DNA of 64,000 nt from Paraescarpia echinospica (GCA_020002185.1 CM034536.1:8444317-8508316); one strand, 5' to 3'; counted from the stretch's first letter, positions 29,634 through 43,564 are shown. Translations and numbers: made by a program. The notes: generated by a model not told the origin, from the sequence alone.

Positions 29634-29705
29634 CTCCTCGTCGGGGAATTGAACCCCGGTCTCCCGCGTGACAGGCGGGGATACTCACCACTATACTAAC
29701 GGGGA
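29634..29705 (-). tRNA. tRNA-Asp-GTC: tRNA-Asp(GTC), array copy 1 (reference copy)
   Basis: 72-nt cloverleaf on the minus strand: acceptor TCCCCGT/ACGAGGA, D arm GTAT/GTAT, anticodon stem CCCGC/GCGGG with loop CTGTCAC (anticodon GTC), variable AGAC, T stem CGGGG/CCCCG with loop TTCAATT, discriminator G. It has internal promoter A box TAGTATAGTGG and B box GGTTCAATTCC, and a TTTT terminator at 29625-29628, five bases past the 3' end. It closely resembles metazoan tRNA-Asp, which normally has a U-G or U-A pair at 4-69; here it is C4/A69, a mismatch. This sequence is the array consensus. The unit to its right is 1,397 bp, class L, and somewhat diverged. Confidence 0.85.
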
Positions 29706-31030
29706 ACGGCTGATTGTGCGATACTGCCTTGTCGACACGTGAGAACACTGTTCCAGTAGTGCCACCTAGGGAATGACTGGCCACTCAATTTGTTGACTTA
29801 AAATGAAAGAAGCCGAAATATTTACCTTCGTGTTTTTAACTTATTTCCAATTGGTAGTTCAACAATCAGTGGGTCAAGAAATAGAAAGAGGCGAGTGGAT
29901 CACGGCGCTTCGAAGATGATACGCTTACAGTGACTCCAAGTTAGCGTATTAATATAACATATATCTTAATATCAATACAATTCCAAGATTCGTGTTCAAA
30001 ACGTAAATAAAAAATAGTTTAGGATAGCATTCATATGCAAATGCACATTATACAATTACGCATTTATAAATGTAGGTTGTTTACTTTTTGTAATACTAAA
30101 ATGGCACTGTATAAATGTAGATCTAAAAACAGTCGACCTAGCGTGTGTATCTAAACGTGTCCCTCGTAGGCGGCTTTAACCTGGAGCTCCAAACTTTGAG
30201 GTATTAATCAACGACCCCTAGAGTAGGATATAATGCATATATATATATTTAAAATACCTGACCTATATTAAAATACCTATACGAGGTCTCTACTTAAGAT
30301 GTAAGGTGTGAGTAATACGCAAAACGTACGATAACAATCCGAGGAACTCCGCGCGCGGCAAAACCTCGGGAAAAGAACTGCTGCATCGTAGACTTTGCAT
30401 CATGAATTAGACGCAGACAGATGCCACTAGCACAGCAATACGAATATTATGTGACAATTCTACACTATCACGACTAGGGCATATTTGTGATCTTGAACTT
30501 CACATTCTCACCGATCTTCGTCATTTTAAAGAAACTCTGAGTACGGGTGGATCCAGAGAGAGTAGTCTATGAATGTGGCACAAAAAAGCCATCCACTGGC
30601 AGCCGAATGAAATGGTTTTGCCGCGCCGCCGTAACGAGAGCTTCTGCTGTGTTTTGGGTCTCGGTCGGCTCGACTGGAGACACAGAAAGACGGGAGCGAG
30701 ATGCTCTTGAAAATGTTTCGCCGACGCATCAGCGTAACCGATACCTCAACTGGGGCATATTATGAGGAGCTAAGGGGTACTGTCACATGGGCCCTTTCAA
30801 AAAGGTCTACGACAAATTCAAATGTTGGTCTAGGGGGTACGTTTTCTTAATAATGAATATGAATAACTACTGTGTCTTAGTACATAGTATATATCTTACT
30901 AAACGATATAAAACTGAATCAGGTGCGAAATTGAGAAATAGTGATTATTCAAAGAAATATTAGCATTTGAATTTTATCTGATTTGGCTGATCAAATATTA
31001 CAAGTTGCAAACAGTAATGTTAAAAGATGC

Positions 31031-31102
31031 CTCCTCGTCGGGGAATTGAACCCCGGTTTCCCGCGTGACAGGCGGGGATACTCACCACTATACTAACGGG
31101 GA
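31031..31102 (-). tRNA. tRNA-Asp-GTC: tRNA-Asp(GTC), array copy 2
   Basis: Consensus except G45 to A in the variable region, which should not disturb the fold. A/B boxes and TTTT are intact. Unit to the right is 1,406 bp, class L, with a left half that mixes type I and II markers. Confidence 0.82.
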
Positions 31103-32436
31103 ATGGCTGATTGTGCGATACTGCCTTGTCGACACGTGAGAACACTGTTCCAGTAGTGCCACCTAGGGAATGACTGGCCACTCAATTTGTTGAGTAAAAA
31201 TGAAAGAAGCCGAAATACTTACCTTCGTGTTTTTAACTTATTTCCAATTGGTAGATCAACAATCAATGGGTCAAGAAATAGAAAGAGGCGAGTGGATCAC
31301 GGCGCTTCGAAGATGTTACACTTACAGTGCCTCCAAGTTAGCGTATTAATATAACATATATCTTAATATCAATACCATTCCAAGATTTGTGTTGAAAACG
31401 CAAATAAAAAATAGTTTAGGATAGCATTCATATGAAATGCATATTATACAATTACGCATTGATAAATGTAGTTTGTTTAGTTTTTGCAATACTAAAATGG
31501 CACTGTATAAATGTAGATCTAAAAACAGTCGACCTAGCGTGTGTATCTAAACGTGTCCCTCGTAGGCGGCTTTAACCTGGAGCTCCAAACTTTGAGGTAT
31601 TAATCAACGACCCCTAGAGTAGGACGTAATGCATAGATATATTTTTAAAATACCTGACCTATATTAAAATACCTATACGAGGTCTCAACTTAAGATGTAA
31701 GGTGTGAGTAATACGCAAAACGTACGATAACAATCCGAGGAACTCCGCGCGCGGCAAAACCTCGGGAAAAGAACTGCTGCATCGTAGACTTTGCGTCATG
31801 AAGTAGACGCAGACAGATGCCACTAGCACAGCAATACTAATATTATGTGACAATTCTACACTATCACGACTAGGGCCTATTTGTGATCTTGAACTTCACA
31901 TACTCACCGATCTTCGTCATTTTGAAGAATCTCTGAGTACGGGTGGATCCAGAGAGAGTAGTCTGTGAAGTTGGCACAAAAAAAGCCCTCCACTGGCAGC
32001 CGAATGAAATGGTTTTGCCGCGTCGCCGTAACGAGAGCTTCTGCTGTATTTCGGGTCTCGGTCGGCTCGACTGGAGACACAGAAAGACGGGAGCAATGTG
32101 CTCTTGAAAATGTTTCGCCGCCGCATCAGCGTAACCGATACCTCAACGGAGGCACATTATTAGGAGCTATTCGGTACTGTCACATGGGCCCTTTCAAAAA
32201 GGTCTACGGGCACGACAAATTCAAATGTTGGTCTAGGGGGTACGTTTTCTTAATAATGAATATGAATAACTACTGTGTCTTAGTACATAGTATAAATCTT
32301 ACTAAACAACGATATAAAACTGAATCAGGTGCGAAATTGAGAAATAGTGATTATTCAAAGAAATATTAGGATTTGAATTTTATCTGATTTGGCTTATAAA
32401 ATATTACATGTTGCAATCAGTAATGTTAAAAGATGC

Positions 32437-32508
32437 CTCCTCGTCGGGGAATTGAACCCCGGTCTCCCGCGTGACAGGCGGGGATACTCACCACTATACT
32501 AACGGGGA
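32437..32508 (-). tRNA. tRNA-Asp-GTC: tRNA-Asp(GTC), array copy 3
   Basis: Identical to the consensus. The unit to the right is only 1,305 bp: about 101 bp are missing near 33610, between two CTA trinucleotides, which removes the GGTCTAGGGGGTACG segment. Confidence 0.85.
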
Positions 32509-33741
32509 ACGGCTGATTGTGCGACACAGCCTTGTCGACACGTGAGAACACTGTTCCAGTAGTGCCACCTAGGGAATGACTGGCCATTCAATTTGTTGAC
32601 TAAAAATGAAAGAAGCCGAAATACTTACCTTCGTGTTTTTAACTTATTTCCAATTGGTAGATCAACAATCAATGGGTCAAGAAATAGAAAGAGGCGAGTG
32701 GATCACGGCGCTTCGAAGATGTTACACTTACAGTGCCTCCAAGTTAGCGTATTAATATAACATATATCTTAATATCAATACCATTCCAAGATTTGTGTTG
32801 AAAACGCAAATAAAAAATAGTTTAGGATAGCATTCATATGAAATGCATATTATACAATTACGCATTGATAAATGTAGTTTGTTTAGTTTTTGCAATACTA
32901 AAATGGCACTGTATAAATGTAGATCTAAAAACAGTCGACCTAGCGTGTGTATCTAAACGTGTCCCTCGTAGGCGGCTTTAACATGGAGCTCCAAACTTTC
33001 AGGTATTAATCAACGACCCCTAGAGTAGGACGTAATGCATAGATATATTTTAAAAATACCTGACCTATATTAAAATACCTATACGAGGTCTCAACTTAAG
33101 ATGTAAGGTGTGAGTAATATGCAAAACGTACGATAACAATCCGAGGAAATCCGCGCGCGGCAAAACCTCGGGAAAAGAACTGCTGCATCGTAGACTTTGC
33201 ATCATGAAGTAGACGCAGACAGATGCCACTAGCACAGCAATACTAATATTATGTGACAATTCTACACTATCACGACTAGGGCCTATTTGTGATCTTGAAC
33301 TTCACATTCTCACCGATCTTCGACATTTTGAAGAAACTCTGAGTACGGGTGGATCCAGAGAGAGTAGTCTGTGAAGTTGGCACAAAAAAAGCCCTCCACT
33401 GGCAGCCGAATGAAATGGTTTTGCTGCGTCGCCGTAACGAGAGCTTCTGCTGTGTTTCGGGTCTCGGTCGGCTCGACTGGAGACACAGAAAGACGGGAGC
33501 GATGTGCTCTTGAAAATGTTTCGCCGCCGCATCAGCGTAACCGATACCACAACGGGGGCACATTATTAAGAGCTATTGGGTACTGTCACATGGGCCCTTT
33601 AAAAAAGTTCTAAACGATATAAAACTGAATCAGGTGCGAAATTGAGAAATAGTGATTATTCAAAGAAATATTAGGATTTGAATTTTATCTGATTTGGCTC
33701 ATACAATATTACATGTTGCAATCAGTAATGTTAAAAGATGC

Positions 33742-33813
33742 CTCCTCGTCGGGGAATTGAACCCCGGTCTCCCGCGTGACAGGCGGGGATACTCACCACT
33801 ATACTAACGGGGA
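33742..33813 (-). tRNA. tRNA-Asp-GTC: tRNA-Asp(GTC), array copy 4
   Basis: Identical to the consensus. Unit to the right 1,402 bp: type I left half, class S right half. Confidence 0.85.
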
Positions 33814-35143
33814 ACGGCTGATTGTGCGACACAGCCTTGTCGACACGTGAGAACACTGTTCCAGTAGTGCCACCTAGGGAATGACTGGCCATTCAATTTG
33901 TTGACTAAAAATGAAAGAAGCCGAAATATTTACCTTCGTGTTTTTAACTTATTTCCAATTGGTAGATCAACAATCAATGGGTCAAGAAATAGAAAGAGGC
34001 GAGTGGATCACGGCGCTTCGAAGATGTTAAACTTACAGTGCCTCCAAGTTAGCGTATTAATATAACATATATCTTAATATCAATACCATTCCAAGATTTG
34101 TGTTGAAAACGCAAATAAAAAATAGTTTAGGATAGCATTCATATGAAATGCATATTATGCAATTACGCATTGATCAATGTAGTTTGTTTAGTTTTTGCAA
34201 TACTAAAATGGCACTGTGTAAATGTAGATCTAAAAACAGTCGACCTAGCGTGTGTATCTAAACGTGTCCCTCGTAGGCGGCTTTAACCTGGAGCTCCAAA
34301 CTTTCAGGTATTAATCAACGACCCCTAGAGTAGGACGTAATGCATAGATATATTTTAAAAATACCTGACCTATATTAAAATACCTATACGAGGTCTCAAC
34401 TTAAGATGTAAGGTGTGAGTAATATGCAAAACGTACGATAACAATCCGAGGAAATCCGGGCGCGGCAAAACCTCGGGAAAAGAACTGCTGCATCGTAGAC
34501 TTTGCATCATGAAGTAGACGCAGACAGATGCCACTAGCACAGCAATACTAATATTATGTGACAATTCTACACTATCACGACTAGGGCCTATTTGTGATCT
34601 TGAACTTCACATTCTCACCGATCTTCGTCATTTTGAAGAAACTCTGAGTACGGGTGGATCCAGAGAGAGTAGTCTATGAAGGTGGCACAAAAAAGCCCTC
34701 CACTGGCGGCCGAATGAAATGGTTTTGCCGCGCCGCCGTAACGAGAGCTTTTGCTGTGTTTCGGGTCTCGGTCGGCTCGACTGGAGACACAGAAAGACTG
34801 GAGCGAGGTGCTCTTGAAAATGATTCGCCGACGCATCAGCGTAACCGATACATCAACTGGGGAACATTATTAGGAGCTAAGGGGTACTGTCACATGGGCC
34901 CTTTCAAAAAGGTCTACGGGCACGACAAATTCAAATGTTGGTCTAGGGGGTACGTTTTCTTAATAATGAATATGAACAACTACTGTGTCTTAGTACATAG
35001 TATAAATCTTACTAAACGATATAAAACTGAATTAGGTGCGAAATTGAGAAATAGTGATTATTCAAAAAAATATTAGGATTTGAATTTTATCTGATTTGGC
35101 TTATAAAATATTACATGTTGCAATCAGTAATGTTAAAAGATGC

Positions 35144-35215
35144 CTCCTCGTCGGGGAATTGAACCCCGGTCTCCCGCGTGACAGGCGGGGATACTCACCA
35201 CTATACTAACGGGGA
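35144..35215 (-). tRNA. tRNA-Asp-GTC: tRNA-Asp(GTC), array copy 5
   Basis: Identical to the consensus. Unit to the right 1,401 bp: type I left half, class S right half. Confidence 0.85.
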
Positions 35216-36544
35216 ACGGCTGATTGTGCGACACAGCCTTGTCGACACGTGAGAACACTGTTCCAGTAGTGCCACCTAGGGAATGACTGGCCACTCAATT
35301 TGTTGACTAAAAATGAAAGAAGCCGAAATACTTACCTTCGTGTTTTTAACTTATTTCCAATTGGTAGATCAACAATCAATGGGTCAAGAAATAGAAAGAG
35401 GCGAGTGGATCACGGCGCTTCGAAGATGTTAAACTTACAGTGCCTCCAAGTTAGCGTATTAATATAACATATATCTTAATATCAATACCATTCCAAGATT
35501 TGTGTTGAAAACGCAAATAAAAAATAGTTTAGGATAGCATTCATATGAAATGCATATTATACAATTACGCATTGATAATGTAGTTTGCTTAGTTTTTGCA
35601 ATACTAAAATGGCACTGTATAAATGTAGATCTAAAAACAGTCGACCTAGCGTGTGTATCTAAACGTGTCCCTCGTAGGCGGCTTTAACCTGGAGCTCCAA
35701 ACTTTGAGGTATTAATCAACGACCCCTAGAGTAGGACGTAATGCATAGATATATTTTAAAAATACCTGACCTATATTAAAATACCTATACGAGGTCTCAA
35801 CTTAAGATGTAAGGTGTGAGTAATATGCAAAACGTACGATAACAATCCGAGGAAATCCGCGCGCGGCAAAACCTCGGGAAAAGAACTGCTGCATCGTAGA
35901 CTTTGCATCATGAAGTAGACGCAGACAGATGCCACTAGCACAGCAATACTAATATTATGTGACAATTCTACACTATCACGACTAGGGCCTATTTGTGATC
36001 TTGAACTTCACATTCTCACCGATCTTCGTCATTTTGAAGAAACTCTGAGTACGGGTGGATCCAGAGAGAGTAGTCTATGAAGGTGGCACAAAAAAGCCCT
36101 CCACTGGCGGCCGAATGAAATGGTTTTGCCGCGCCGCCGTAACGAGAGCTTTTGCTGTGTTTCGGGTCTCGGTCGGCTCGACTGGAGACACAGAAAGACT
36201 GGAGCGAGGTGCTCTTGAAAATGTTTCGCCGACGCATCAGCGTAACCGATACATCAACTGGGGCACATTATTAGGAGCTAAGGGGTACTGTCACATGGGC
36301 CCTTTCAAAAAGGTCTACGGGCACGACAAATTCAAATGTTGGTCTAGGGGGTACGTTTTCTTAATAATGAATATGAACAACTACTGTGTCTTAGTACATA
36401 GTATAAATCTTACTAAACGATATAAAACTGAATTAGGTGCGAAATTGAGAAATAGTGATTATTCAAAGAAATATTAAGATTTGAATTTTATGTGATTTGG
36501 CTTATCAAATATTACATGTTGCAATTAGTAATTTTAAAAGATGC

Positions 36545-36616
36545 CTCCTCGTCGGGGAATTGAACCCCGGTCTCCCGCGTGACAGGCGGGGATACTCACC
36601 ACTACACTAACGGGGA
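36545..36616 (-). tRNA. tRNA-Asp-GTC: tRNA-Asp(GTC), array copy 6
   Basis: One change, A12 to G in the D stem and A box (TAGTGTAGTGG); it still pairs with U23 as a wobble. Unit to the right 1,406 bp: type II left half, class L right half. Confidence 0.8.
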
Positions 36617-37950
36617 ACGGCTATTTGTGCGATACTGCCTTGTCGACACGTGAGAACACTGTTCCAGTAGTGCCACCTAGGGAATGACTGGCCACTCAAT
36701 TTGTTGACTAAAAATGAAAGAAGCCGAAATACTTACCTTCGTGTTTTTAACTTATTTCCAATTGGTAGTTCAACAATCAGTGGGTCAAGAAATAGAAAGA
36801 GGCGAGTGGATCATGGCGCTTCGAAGATGTTTCACTTACAGTGCCTCCAAATTAGCGTATTAATATAACATATATTTTAATATCAATACAATTCCAAGAT
36901 TAGTGTTGAAAACGCAATTAAAAAATAGTTTAGGATAGCATTCATATGAAATGCATATTATACAATTACGCATTTATTAATGTTGTTTGTTTAGTTTTTG
37001 CAATACTAAAATGGCACTGTATAAATGTAGATCTAAAAACAGTCGACCTAGCGTGTGTATCTAAACGTGTCCCTCGTAGGCGGCTTTAACCTGGAGCTCC
37101 AAACTTTGAGGTATTAATCAACGACCCCTAGAGTAGGACGTAATGCATAGATATATTTTAAAAATACCTGACCTATATTAAAATACCTATACGAGGTCTC
37201 AACTTAAGATGTAAGGTGTGAGTAATACGCAAAACGTACGATAACAATCCGAGGAACTCCGCGCGCGGCAAAACCTCGGGAAAAGAACTGCTGCATCGTA
37301 GACTTTGCGTCATGAAGTAGACGCAGACAGATGCCACTAGCACAGCAATACTAATATTATGTGACAATTCTACACTATCACGACTAGGGCCTATTTGTGA
37401 TCTTGAACTTCACATACTCACCGATCTTCGTCATTTTGAAGAATCTCTGAGTACGGGTGGATCCAGAGAGAGTAGTCTGTGAAGTTGGCACAAAAAAAGC
37501 CCTCCACTGGCAGCCGAATGAAATGGTTTTGCCGCGTCGCCGTAACGAGAGCTTCTGCTGTGTTTCGGGTCTCGGTCGGCTCGACTGGAGACACAGAAAG
37601 ACGGGAGCGATGTGCTCTTGAAAATGTTTCGCCGCCGCATCAGCGTAACCGATACCTCAACGGAGGCACATTATTAGGAGCTATTCGGTACTGTCACATG
37701 GGCCCTTTCAAAAAGGTCTACGGGCACGACAAATTCAAATGTTGGTCTAGGGGGTACGTTTTCTTAATAATGAATATGAATAACTACTGTGTCTTAGTAC
37801 ATAGTATAAATCTTACTAAACAACGATATAAAACTGAATCAGGTGCGAAATTGAGAAATAGTGATTATTCAAAGAAATATTAGGATTTGAATTTTATCTG
37901 ATTTGGCTTATAAAATATTACATGTTGCAATCAGTAATGTTAAAAGATGC

Positions 37951-38022
37951 CTCCTCGTCGGGGAATTGAACCCCGGTCTCCCGCGTGACAGGCGGGGATA
38001 CTCACCACTATACTAACGGGGA
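37951..38022 (-). tRNA. tRNA-Asp-GTC: tRNA-Asp(GTC), array copy 7
   Basis: Identical to the consensus, but the upstream flank is altered (GAATTGTGCGAACTG on +). Unit to the right 1,401 bp, class S. Confidence 0.85.
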
Positions 38023-39351
38023 ACGGCTGAATTGTGCGAACTGCCTTGTCGACACGTGAGAACACTGTTCCAGTAGTGCCACCTAGGGAATGACTGGCCA
38101 CTCAATTTGTTGACTCAAAATGAAAGAAGCCGAAATACTTACCTTCGTGTTTTTAACTTATTTCCAATTGGTAGATCAACAATCAATGGGTCACGAAATA
38201 GAAAGAGGCGAGTGGATCACGGCGCTTCGAAGATGTTACACTTACAGTGCCTCCAAGTTAGCGTATTAATATAACATATATCTTAATATCAATACCATTC
38301 CAAGATTTGTGTTGAAAACGCAAATAAAAAATAGTTTAGGATAGCATTCATATGAAATGCATATTATACAATTACGCATTAATAAATGTAGTTTGTTTTG
38401 TTTTTGCAATACTAAAATGGCTCTGTATAAATGTAGATCTAAAAACAGTCGACCTAGCGTGTGTATCTAAACGTGTCCCTCGTAGGCGGCTTTAACCTGG
38501 AGTTCAAAACTTTGAGGTATTAATCAACGACCCCTAGAGTAGGACGTAATGCATAGATATATTTTTAAAATACCTGACCTATATTAAAATACCTATACGA
38601 GGTCTCAACTTAAGATGTAAGGTGTGAGTAATATGCAAAACGTACGATAACAATCCGAGGAAATCCGCGCGCGGCAAAACCTCGGGAAAAGAACTGCTGC
38701 ATCGTAGACTTTGCATCATGAAGTAGACGCAGACAGATGCCACTAGCACAGCAATACTAATATTATGTGACAATTCTACACTATCACGACTAGGGCCTAT
38801 TTGTGATCTTGAACTTCACATTCTCACCGATCTTCGTCATTTTGAAGAAACTCTGAGTACGGGTGGATCCAGAGAGAGTAGTCTATGAAGGTGGCACAAA
38901 AAGCCCTCCACTGGCGGCCGAATGAAATGGTTTTGCCGCGCCGCAGTAACGAGAGCTTTTGCTGTGTTTCGGGTCTCGGTCGGCTCGACTGGAGACACAG
39001 AAAGACTGGAGCGAGGTGCTCTTGAAAATGTTTCGCCGACGCATCAGCGTAACCGATACATCAACTGGGGCACATTATTAGGAGCTAAGGGGTACTGTCA
39101 CATGGTCCCTTTCAAAAAGGTCTACGGGCACGACAAATTCAAATGTTGGTCTAGGGGGTACGTTTTCTTAATAATGAATATGAACAACTACTGTGTCTTA
39201 GTACATAGTATAATTCTAACTAAACGATATCAAACTGAATTAGGTGCGAAATTGAGAAATAGTGATTATTCAAAGAAATATTAAGATTTGAATTTTATGT
39301 GATTTGGCTTATCAAATATTACATGTTGCAATTAGTAATTTTAAAAGATAC

Positions 39352-39423
39352 CTCCTCGTCGGGGAATTGAACCCCGGTCTCCCGCGTGACAGGTGGGGAT
39401 ACTCACCACTATACTAACGGGGA
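39352..39423 (-). tRNA. tRNA-Asp-GTC: tRNA-Asp(GTC), array copy 8
   Basis: G30 to A in the anticodon stem creates an A30/C40 mismatch in addition to C4/A69. Unit to the right 1,406 bp: type II left half, class L right half. Confidence 0.7.
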
Positions 39424-40757
39424 ACGGCTAATTGTGCGATACTGCCTTGTCGACACGTGAGAACACTGTTCCAGTAGTGCCACCTAGGGAATGACTGGCC
39501 ACTCAATTTGTTGACTCAAAATGAAAGAAGCCGAAATACTTACCTTCGTGTTTTTAACTTATTTCCAATTGGTAGTTCAACAATCAGTTGGTCAAGAAAT
39601 AGAAAGAGGCGAGTGGATCATGGCGCTTCGAAGATGTTACACTTACAGTGCCTCCAAATTAGCGTATTAATATAACATATATCTTAATATCAATACAATT
39701 CCAAGATTTGTGTTGAAAACGCAATTAAAAAATAGTTTACGATAGCATTCATATGAAATGCATATTATACAATTACGCATTTATTAATGTTGTTTGTTTA
39801 GTTTTTGCAATACTAAAATGGCACTGTATAAATGTAGATCTAAAAACAGTCGACCTAGCGTGTGTATCTAAACGTGTCCCTCGTAGGCGGCTTTAACCTG
39901 GAGCTCCAAACTTTGAGGTATTAATCAACGACCCCTAGAGTAGGACGTAATGCATAGATATATTTTAAAAATACCTGACCTATATTAAAATACCTATACG
40001 AGGTCTCAACTTAAGATGTAAGGTGTGAGTAATACGCAAAACGTACGATAACAATCCGAGGAACTCCGCGCGCGGCAAAACCTCGGGAAAAGAACTGCTG
40101 CATCGTAGACTTTGCGTCATGAAGTAGACGCAGACAGATGCCACTAGCACAGCAATACTAATATTATGTGACAATTCTACACTATCACGACTAGGGCCTA
40201 TTTGTGATCTTGAACTTCACATACTCACCGATCTTCGTCATTTTGAAGAATCTCTGAGTACGGGTGGATCCAGAGAGAGTAGTCTGTGAAGTTGGCACAA
40301 AAAAAGCCCTCCACTGGCAGCCGAATGAAATGGTTTTGCCGCGTCGCCGTAACGAGAGCTTCTGCTGTGTTTCGGGTCTCGGTCGGCTCGACTGGAGACA
40401 CAGAAAGACGGGAGCGATGTGCTCTTGAAAATGTTTCGCCGCCGCATCAGCGTAACCGATACCTCAACGGAGGCACATTATTAGGAGCTATTCGGTACTG
40501 TCACATGGGCCCTTTCAAAAAGGTCTACGGGCACGACAAATTCAAATGTTGGTCTAGGGGGTACGTTTTCTTAATAATGAATATGAATAACTACTGTGTC
40601 TTAGTACATAGTATAAATCTTACTAAACAACGATATAAAACTGAATCAGTTGCGAAATTGAGAAATAGTGATTATTCAAAGAAATATTAGGATTTGAATT
40701 TTATCTGATTTGGCTTATCAAATATTACATGTTGCAATCAGTAATGTTAAAAGATGC

Positions 40758-40829
40758 CTCCTCGTCGGGGAATTGAACCCCGGTCTCCCGCGTGACAGGC
40801 GGGGATACTCACCACTATACTAACGGGGA
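40758..40829 (-). tRNA. tRNA-Asp-GTC: tRNA-Asp(GTC), array copy 9
   Basis: Identical to the consensus. Unit to the right 1,406 bp: type I left, class L right. Confidence 0.85.
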
Positions 40830-42163
40830 ACGGCTGATTGTGCGACACAGCCTTGTCGACACGTGAGAACACTGTTCCAGTAGTGCCACCTAGGGAATGA
40901 CTGGCCACTCAATTTGTTGACTAAAAATGAAAGAAGCCGAAATACTTACTTTCGTGTTTTTAACTTATTTCCAATTGGTAGATCAACAATCAATGGGTCA
41001 AGAAATAGAAAGAGGCGAGTGGATCACGGCGCTTCGAAGATGTTACACTTACAGTGCCTCCAAGTTAGCGTATTAATATAACATATATCTTAATATCAAT
41101 ACCATTCCAAGATTTGTGTTGAAAACGCAAATAAAAAATAGTTTAGGATAGCATTCATATGAAATGCATATTATACAATTACGCATTGATCAATGTAGTT
41201 TGTTTAGTTTTTGCAATACTAAAATGGCACTGTATAAATGTAGATCTAAAAACAGTCGACCTAGCGTGTGTATCTAAACGTGTCCCTCGTAGGCGGCTTT
41301 AACCTGGAGCTCCAAACTTTGAGGTATTAATCAACGACCCCTAGAGTAGGACGTAATGCATAGATATATTTTTAAAATACCTGACCTATATTAAAATACC
41401 TATACGAGGTCTCAACTTAAGATGTAAGGTGTGAGTAATACGCAAAACGTACGATAACAATCCGAGGAACTCCGCGCGCGGCAAAACCTCGGGAAAAGAA
41501 CTGCTGCATCGTAGACTTTGCGTCATGAAGTAGACGCAGACAGATGCCACTAGCACAGCAATACTAATATTATGTGACAATTCTACACTATCACGACTAG
41601 GGCCTATTTGTGATCTTGAACTTCACATACTTACCGATCTTCGTCATTTTGAAGAATCTCTGAGTACGGGTGGATCCAAAGAGAGTAGTCTGTGAAGTTG
41701 GCACAAAAAAAGCCCTCCACTGGCAGCCGAATGAAATGGTTTTGTCGCGTCGCCGTAACGAGAGCTTCTGCTGTGTTTCGAGTCTCGGTCGGCTCGACTG
41801 GAGACACAGAAAGACGGGAGCGATGTGCTCTTGAAAATGTTTCGCCGCCGCATCAGCGTAACCGATACCTCAACGGGGGCACATTATTAGGAGCTATTGG
41901 GTACTGTCACATGGGCCCTTTCAAAAAGGTCTACGGGCACGACAAATTCAAATGTTGGTCTAGGGTGTACGTTTTCTTAATAATGAATATGAATAACTAC
42001 TGTGTCTTAGTACATAGTATAAATCTTACTAAACAACGATATAAAACTGAATCAGGTGCGAAATTGAGAAATAGTGATTATTCAAAGAAATATTAGGATT
42101 TGAATTTTATCTGATTTGGCTTATCAAATATTACATGTTGCAATCAGTAATGTTAAAAGATGC

Positions 42164-42235
42164 CTCCTCGTCGGGGAATTGTACCCCGGTCTCCCGCGTG
42201 ACAGGCGGGGATACTCACCACTATGCTAACGGGGA
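42164..42235 (-). tRNA. tRNA-Asp-GTC: tRNA-Asp(GTC), array copy 10, T-loop variant
   Basis: Two changes: the invariant U55 position is A (B box becomes GGTACAATTCC), and T11 to C breaks the 11-24 pair. Loss of U55 and of a core B-box base makes function doubtful. Unit to the right 1,401 bp, class S; its upstream flank is also altered (GTAAGACAAAG). Confidence 0.6.
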
Positions 42236-43564
42236 ACGGCTGATTGTAAGACAAAGCCTTGTCGACACGTGAGAACACTGTTCCAGTAGTGCCACCTAGG
42301 GAATGACTGGCCACTCAATTTGTTGACTCAAAATGAAAGAAGCCGAAATACTTACCTTCGTGTTTTTAACTTATTTCCAATTGGTAGATCAACAATCAAT
42401 GGGTCAAGAAATAGAAAGAGGCGAGTGGATCACGGCGCTTCGAAGATGTTACACTTACAGTGCCTCCAAGTTAGCGTATTAATATAACATATATCTTAAT
42501 ATCAATACCATTCCAAGATTTGTGTTGAAAACGCAAATAAAAAATAGTTTAGGATAGCATTCATATGAAATGCATATTATACAATTACGCATTGATAAAT
42601 GTAGTTTGTTTTGTTTTTGCAATACTAAAATGGCACTGTATAAATGTAGATCTAAAAACAGTCGACCTAGCGTGTGTATCTAAACGTGTCCCTCGTAGGC
42701 GGCTTTAACCTGGAGTTCCAAACTTTGAGGTATTAATCAACGACCCCTAGAGTAGGACGTAATGCATAGATATATTTTTAAAATACCTGACCTATATTAA
42801 AATACCTATACGAGGTCTCAACTTAAGATGTAAGGTGTGAGTAATATGCAAAACGTACGATAACAATCCGAGGAAATCCGCGCGCGGCAAAACCTCGGGA
42901 AAAGAACTGCTGCATCGTAGACTTTGCATCATGAAGTAGACGCAGACAGATGCCACTAGCACAGCAATACTAATATTATGTGACAATTCTACACTATCAT
43001 GACTAGGGCCTATTTGTGATCTTGAACTTCACATTCTCACCGATCTTCGTCATTTTGAAGAAACTCTGAGTACGGGTGGATCCAGAGAGAGTAGTCTAAG
43101 AAGGTGGCACAAAAAGCCCTCCACTGGCGGCCGAATGAAATGGTTTTGCCGCGCCGCAGTAACGAGAGCTTTTGCTGTGTTTCGGGTCTCGGTCGGCTCG
43201 ACTGGAGACACAGAAAGACTGGAGCGAGGTGCTCTTGAAAATGTTTCGCCGACGCATCAGCGTAACCGATACATCAACTGGGGCACATTATTAGGAGCTA
43301 AGGGGTACTGTCACATGGGCCCTTTCAAAAAGGTCTACGGGCACGACAAATTCAAATGTTGGTCTAGGGGGTACGTTTTCTTAATAATGAATATGAACAA
43401 CTACTGTGTCTTAGTACGTAGTATAAATCTTACTAAACGATATAAAACTGAATTAGGTGCGAAATTGAGAAATAGTGATTATTCAAAGAAATATTAAGAT
43501 TTGAATTTTATGTGATTTGGCTTATCAAATATTACATGTTGCAATTAGTCATTTTAAAAGATGC

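Noticed and set aside
32203..32220. 5S rRNA-like start (GTCTACGGGCACGAC) in each unit
   Set aside because: The similarity stops after about ten bases and no 5S internal promoter follows.
31965..32369. 110-141-codon plus-strand open frames in the array units as genes
   Set aside because: No recognisable domain, start position varies between units, and length changes with small indels; preserved only because units are nearly identical.
32563..32575. CTCF-like site (GTGCCACCTAGGG) in each unit
   Set aside because: It does not fit the CCASYAGRKGG core without a gap; too short to support by eye.
32621..32640. U1 snRNA-like start (ATACTTACCTT) in each unit
   Set aside because: Only the first 10-11 nt resemble U1; nothing after it matches U1 stem-loops or an Sm site.
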